Source of the DNA: Kistimonas sp964291485
GTDB lineage: Bacteria; Pseudomonadota; Gammaproteobacteria; Pseudomonadales; Endozoicomonadaceae
Length of the DNA stretch: 64,000 nt
Direction of reading: 5' to 3'
NCBI GenBank assembly: GCA_964291485.2
Contig: OZ220224.1
Span: forward strand, 2,108,001 to 2,172,000
The notes beneath the pieces were generated by a model. That model was not told the DNA's origin. It saw only the letters and a list, made by a program, of their open reading frames with translations, and did not search any database. Of the stretch, positions 60,444 through 64,000 are shown piece by piece. Positions within the stretch are counted from its first letter, which is position 1. Every line of letters starts with the position of its first letter. A program made the position numbers and the translations under genes.

Positions 60444-61440
60444 GCCTTGGTACACACTGAAAAATCAGTCTGGTAACGCCGAGCTCATGATCTATGACGT
60501 GATTGGTGACTGGGCGGGACTTTCTGCCCGGCAGCTGGTTGATAGCCTTAAAACTATCGACAGTAATGAGATTACGGTGCGTATCAACAGTCCCGGCGGG
60601 AGCGTGTTCGATGGTATCGCTATCTACAACGCCCTGCGTTATCACCCGGCCAATATCACGGTACGGATTGAAGGACTGGCGGCTAGTATCGCCAGTGTCA
60701 TTGCCATGGCCGGCGACACGGTACAGATGGCAGAGAATGCACTCTTTATGATCCATAATCCCTTTGGTTGGGTCAGTGGAGAAGCGGATGATCTCCGTCG
60801 TATCGCGGGCATGCTGGACAAGGCCCGGGACAGTATTGCCATGACTTACAGTGAGCGCAGCGGCCTGCCGGTGACTGACATCGAAGCACTGATGGCGGAG
60901 GAAACGTGGTTCACTGCCGCTGAGGCCAAAGAGAAAGGACTGATTGACAGTATTGATAAGCCGGTCAAACTGGCTGCGTCGTTTGATCTGTCCCTGTTTA
61001 ATCATGCACCGCCCATCACAATGGAGCCTCCGGCGCCAAAGCCTGCTCCCACATCAGTAAAAAACGAAGAAGCGAACGATGGCGATACTTCGGTGCTGTC
61101 TATTGTTCGGCTTTGTAATCAGGCCGGTTATCCGGAATTGGCAGAGCGTTGTATTCGTGACCAGTTAACTCCGGAACAGGTCAAACAAAAGCTCCAGGAC
61201 TGTGAAAGCATCAATTCCCTTTGTGCCGCGGCTCATGCACCTGATCTGGCCGCAGGGTTTATCCAGTCGGCCAATACCGTGGATGAAGTGAGGGCATCAC
61301 TGTTTGAGAAACTGACGGCCAGTGATGCCACAGTGAACAATACCCTGACACCGGATCAGCAGCAGAACACCATCAAACCTTTGATTGATACCGCTGCCGT
61401 CTATCGCAATCGTAACCAGAACCAGACATACCCTGCCTGA
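60427..61440 (+). CDS. ClpP-type prohead protease
   Basis: This 337-residue protein has a ClpP-like fold: VRINSPGGSVFDGIAIYNAL, catalytic Ser87 in GLAASIASVIAMAG and His110 in MIHNPFGWVSGEADDL. The protein continues with a Pro-rich linker and a helical C-terminal part that may act as internal scaffold, as in lambda C/Nu3. It processes head proteins during maturation. ATG 60427 with AAGGAAG is the start; the open frame upstream runs within the portal gene. Confidence 0.92.
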   Translation: MSRTNKPWYTLKNQSGNAELMIYDVIGDWAGLSARQLVDSLKTIDSNEITVRINSPGGSVFDGIAIYNALRYHPANITVRIEGLAASIASVIAMAGDTVQMAENALFMIHNPFGWVSGEADDLRRIAGMLDKARDSIAMTYSERSGLPVTDIEALMAEETWFTAAEAKEKGLIDSIDKPVKLAASFDLSLFNHAPPITMEPPAPKPAPTSVKNEEANDGDTSVLSIVRLCNQAGYPELAERCIRDQLTPEQVKQKLQDCESINSLCAAAHAPDLAAGFIQSANTVDEVRASLFEKLTASDATVNNTLTPDQQQNTIKPLIDTAAVYRNRNQNQTYPA

Positions 61441-61453
61441 AAGGACTCAGCCC

Positions 61454-61831
61454 ATGCCTGTGATGACCGAACCGGTGCATACCGGAGAGTTTCTTGTATC
61501 CGAAGGAAACAACAGTATCAGCCGCGAGAAGGTGGTGCTGGCGCCTAACCAGACATTGCTGCCAGGGACAGTCGTCTACATGGATGCGGCTAGCGATCAG
61601 TACCTGGCATTGGATGCTGCGGCAGCGGATGCCTTTGCCACGGCAGGCGGCGTTCTGCTGGACCGGGTCGATACCGGTGATGAGCCGGGGGAGGGCGTGC
61701 TGATTGCCCGGCTGGCAGAAGTGGATGGCACCTTGTTGCTCTGGCAGGACCTCAGTGAAGAGCAAATCAATGCCGGCATTGAGCAGTTGAAGCCGCTGAA
61801 TATCTTTGTCCGGGAGGGAGAACCCGTATGA
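61454..61831 (+). CDS. Head decoration protein (lambda D type)
   Basis: This 125-residue protein contains HTGEFLVSEGNNSISREKVVLAPNQTLLPGTVVYMD and LIARLAEVDGTLLLW, the conserved parts of lambda gpD-like decoration proteins that stabilise the expanded capsid. AAGGA precedes ATG 61454. The TGA overlaps the capsid ATG. Confidence 0.92.
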   Translation: MPVMTEPVHTGEFLVSEGNNSISREKVVLAPNQTLLPGTVVYMDAASDQYLALDAAAADAFATAGGVLLDRVDTGDEPGEGVLIARLAEVDGTLLLWQDLSEEQINAGIEQLKPLNIFVREGEPV

Positions 61832-62823
61832 GCTTACTGGATATCTTCAATGATGATGCCTTCAGCCTGACCAGTCTGACGGCGACCATCAACAACCAGC
61901 CCTATAAACCCGGGCGGATAGGTGAATTGGGACTTTTTACGGAATCCGGCATCAATACCACATCGGCCATGGTGGAATCGAAAAACGGTGAACTGCACCT
62001 GTTGCCAACCAGTCAGCGAGGGGCACCGGCTTTGCAGGCCCGGGGTGGTAAACGACAGGTGCGCAGCTTTGTGATTCCCCACATTCCCTATGACTCGACC
62101 ATTCTGGCCGATGAAGTACGCAATGTGCGTGCTTTCGGGTCCGAGTCTGCGCTTGAAGGTGTGCGAACCGTTGTGAATCAACGCCTCAGCGATATGAATG
62201 CCAACCATGAGGTGACGCTGGAGCATCTGCGTTTGGGAGCGCTCAAGGGACTGATACTTGATTCTGATGGCAGCACCGTGATTTACGACCTGTTCCATGA
62301 GTTTGGTGTGATCCAGCAGACCCATACCTACAAATTCAGCGATGCTGCCACTGACGTTCGTATCCAGTGCGTCAAACTCCGTCGAAAGGTAGACGACGCC
62401 CTTGACGCCCAGCCTTATTCTGGCTTACGGGCCTTTTGTGGAGCGGATTTTTACGATGCGCTGGTCGCTCATGATTACGTCAAGGATGCCTACCACCGCT
62501 ACCAGGACAGTGCGCTGCTCAGGAATGATCCGAAAGGGGGCTTTAACTTCGGGGATATTTTCTGGGAGGAATACCGCGGCCAGGTCGATGGCATTCCTTT
62601 TATCCCGGCCAATGAAGCCTATGTGATCCCGGAGGGGACGGGCATCTTTCGTACCTGGTTTGCCCCGGCGGACTTTGTTGAAACGGTCAACACTATCGGG
62701 CTGCCGCGCTATGCCAAGCAACGGGTCATGGACTTCGATAAGGGCGTACAGATTCACACCCAGTCCAACCCGCTGCCTATTTGCCTCAAGCCCCGGGCGG
62801 TGATTCGCTGCAAGATGTCATGA
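61828..62823 (+). CDS. Major capsid protein (lambda E type)
   Basis: This 331-residue capsid protein has the family entry DIFNDDAFSLTSLTATINNQPYKPGRIGELGLF, then TTSAMVESKNGELHLLPTSQRGAP and the RSFVIPHIPYDSTILADEVRNVRAFG segment. Its length is close to lambda gpE (341). The order portal, protease, D, E matches lambda-type heads. Confidence 0.95.
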   Translation: MSLLDIFNDDAFSLTSLTATINNQPYKPGRIGELGLFTESGINTTSAMVESKNGELHLLPTSQRGAPALQARGGKRQVRSFVIPHIPYDSTILADEVRNVRAFGSESALEGVRTVVNQRLSDMNANHEVTLEHLRLGALKGLILDSDGSTVIYDLFHEFGVIQQTHTYKFSDAATDVRIQCVKLRRKVDDALDAQPYSGLRAFCGADFYDALVAHDYVKDAYHRYQDSALLRNDPKGGFNFGDIFWEEYRGQVDGIPFIPANEAYVIPEGTGIFRTWFAPADFVETVNTIGLPRYAKQRVMDFDKGVQIHTQSNPLPICLKPRAVIRCKMS

Positions 62824-63075
62824 GGAAGGAGCAGGTTCCAGTCGCCAGGGATCGTTTTCTGTTTTGCGCGAAGCCATCCACCCCTCTGGCAGGGTATCAA
62901 TGCCCATCATGAAAGGATCGCGGGCAATGATCTGGGCACTGTCGGTTATGACTGCGTTATCAACGGTGAGTGGCGTGGCGCCGGACATCTCAAGGTAGCC
63001 ATCATCGGTATTGTGGCGAATAAGCAGTACCGCTTCTGTGCCATCAATGATGGGTTGTGTGGTCTTGATGTTCAT
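62818..63075 (-). CDS. Hypothetical accessory protein in the head operon
   Basis: This 85-residue protein on the opposite strand (NIKTTQPIIDGTEAVLLIRHNTDDGYLEMSGA..., ending GWMASRKTENDPWRLEPAPSS) overlaps the capsid gene end by six bases. AGGG a few bases before ATG 63075 supports the start. The end resembles small DUF2185/Imm33-like proteins, but the match is weak. It is likely a moron gene. Confidence 0.6.
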   Translation of the reverse strand: MNIKTTQPIIDGTEAVLLIRHNTDDGYLEMSGATPLTVDNAVITDSAQIIARDPFMMGIDTLPEGWMASRKTENDPWRLEPAPSS

Positions 63076-63120
63076 GCCATCCCTGCCAAGGTTCATGGTT
63101 TTATTTAAGGGTATCCCAAG

Positions 63121-63420
63121 ATGACAGATTCCTTCAACGCGATGACGAGTACCGTGTTACAGGCATTTGGTGACAGCTTGTTGCTAAGACGTGAAGGCAT
63201 GGCTGATCATGCCATCACCGGTATTCTCAAGCACGGCGTACAGGCGGTCGGGCCGGTGGATGCCGTTATGCAGTCAATGACCACGCTCACCATTGACCGC
63301 TCGCTGGTGTTACGGCGGGGAGATGTCATTAGTAAAGAGACAGAGTTCTGGACGGTTGATCGCAGGCTGAAGGATGACGGCTACATGACCACCTGGAACC
63401 TTCATGCAGCTGACCATTGA
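63121..63420 (+). CDS. Head-tail joining protein (lambda FII-like)
   Basis: This small 99-residue strand-rich protein (DSLLLRREGMADHAITGILKHGVQAVGPVDAVMQSMTTLTIDRS...) has VLRRGDVISKETEFWTVDRRLKDDGYMTTWNL, as in head-tail attachment proteins. It lies between capsid and Z-like genes, the place of FII in lambda. Its end overlaps the next gene by 17 bases. Confidence 0.82.
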   Translation: MTDSFNAMTSTVLQAFGDSLLLRREGMADHAITGILKHGVQAVGPVDAVMQSMTTLTIDRSLVLRRGDVISKETEFWTVDRRLKDDGYMTTWNLHAADH

Positions 63421-64000
63421 GCTGGATGAAACCCTGCACCGGTTGACGGCAGAACTCAATGATTCGCCGGAGAAGGTCAACCACGCCATCCGACGAGCCA
63501 TGACCAAACTCTCACGCTTTGCCGAGCGGCAGGTGTTGCGTGAACTCAGTCGTCGGGTTTCTGTGAGCCAGGCATTGCTCAACAACCTCGGTCGGGTGAA
63601 AGTCACGCTGGAACCGCCGGGCCGGCGTGGCAATGACGGCTATCAGGTGGTGATCTGGGTGGGGCTCTCCGCTATTCCTGCCCATTACCTGGGTTATCCA
63701 CGACAAACCCGATCAGGCGTCAGAGTCGGTCGCCGATTCTGGCAGGGTGGGTTCTTGATGCAGCCGGTCAACAGTAGCCATGCGATGGTGTTCAAACGGG
63801 TACCCCACTGGCAGCACCGAAAGCAGCTGTCCCAACGTTCCGGCAAGGTGATGTGGATGGGGCTCCCGATTGAGAAACAGGCGTTGTCTGTTTATGAGCA
63901 GGCCGGTGATCTGTTGTCCGCATTGGAATCCCGCTTGCTTGAACGATTCACGACGTTGCTTCAGCAGGAGCTCAACTTTGCGTTCAATATTGAGGGCAGC
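63404..64000 (+). CDS. Minor tail protein Z (partial, runs off the window)
   Basis: The 199 residues present from ATG 63404 stay open to the edge. SPEKVNHAIRRAMTKLSRFAERQVLRELSRRVSVSQALLNN and VIWVGLSAIPAHYLG are typical of lambda gpZ-like tail completion proteins. The order after capsid and FII-like genes agrees. The C-terminus lies beyond the window. Confidence 0.85.
   Translation, partial: MQLTIELDETLHRLTAELNDSPEKVNHAIRRAMTKLSRFAERQVLRELSRRVSVSQALLNNLGRVKVTLEPPGRRGNDGYQVVIWVGLSAIPAHYLGYPRQTRSGVRVGRRFWQGGFLMQPVNSSHAMVFKRVPHWQHRKQLSQRSGKVMWMGLPIEKQALSVYEQAGDLLSALESRLLERFTTLLQQELNFAFNIEGS

Overview
The window looks like a host-associated gammaproteobacterium of the Pseudomonadales/Oceanospirillales type. 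The supporting evidence is housekeeping synteny: a WbpM-type dehydratase, then a ComEA-like protein, uvrB, an aspartate aminotransferase and a tRNA-Asn. As I recall it, the O-antigen locus of Pseudomonas aeruginosa ends in the same order. An Endozoicomonas-like marine symbiont would fit the insertion sequences, decayed genes and eukaryote-like zinc-finger gene, but that placement is inference.

Region 1 (1-21058) is an O-antigen/surface polysaccharide locus. It holds the end of a methyltransferase, an acyltransferase-SGNH protein, two AsnB-type amidotransferases, three GT4 glycosyltransferases, a DUF616-type glycosyltransferase, two small methyltransferases, a Wzy-like polymerase, a sugar-nucleotide epimerase/reductase, an initiating phosphoglycosyl transferase, a WbpM-type dehydratase and, on the other strand, a WaaL-like ligase. 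The left part (to about 11 kb) is very AT-rich and the right part is not, so the locus looks like a mosaic. An intact ISAs1 element with a 10-bp target duplication, a decayed IS3 remnant and an intact IS3 element interrupt the locus or flank it.

Region 2 (22.8-36.6 kb) is core chromosome: comEA-like, uvrB, aspartate aminotransferase, tRNA-Asn, three tRNA-Val(GAC), ppnN, a YfcD-like Nudix gene, ribE, a Lon-family protease, a chalcone-isomerase-like protein, rarD, a MarC-family gene and tRNA-Ser(GGA). A second tRNA-Ser(GGA) lies 1.06 kb on, after a vapB gene with a deleted vapC.

Region 3 (37.7 kb to the end) is a prophage with a lambda-type head module. It begins with a leftward serine-recombinase operon. 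Rightward replication and recombination genes follow: a Sak4-like ATPase, a putative ssDNA-binding partner and a primase-helicase. Next come a DNA methyltransferase, a lysis cassette, terminase, portal, protease, decoration protein, capsid, a head-tail protein and the start of the tail gene Z. Two items stand out. One is an 832-residue protein with 20 tandem C2H2 zinc fingers, carried as an apparent moron between lysis and packaging genes. The other is a family of four structured elements of about 100 nt (three tandem copies after the small terminase gene, one before the portal gene) whose stems show compensatory changes, as expected of an undescribed phage RNA. Further signals are four helically phased TCTAACG repeats, a large inverted repeat around a 31-nt alternating purine-pyrimidine tract, and an in-frame TAA that splits the first rightward phage gene.
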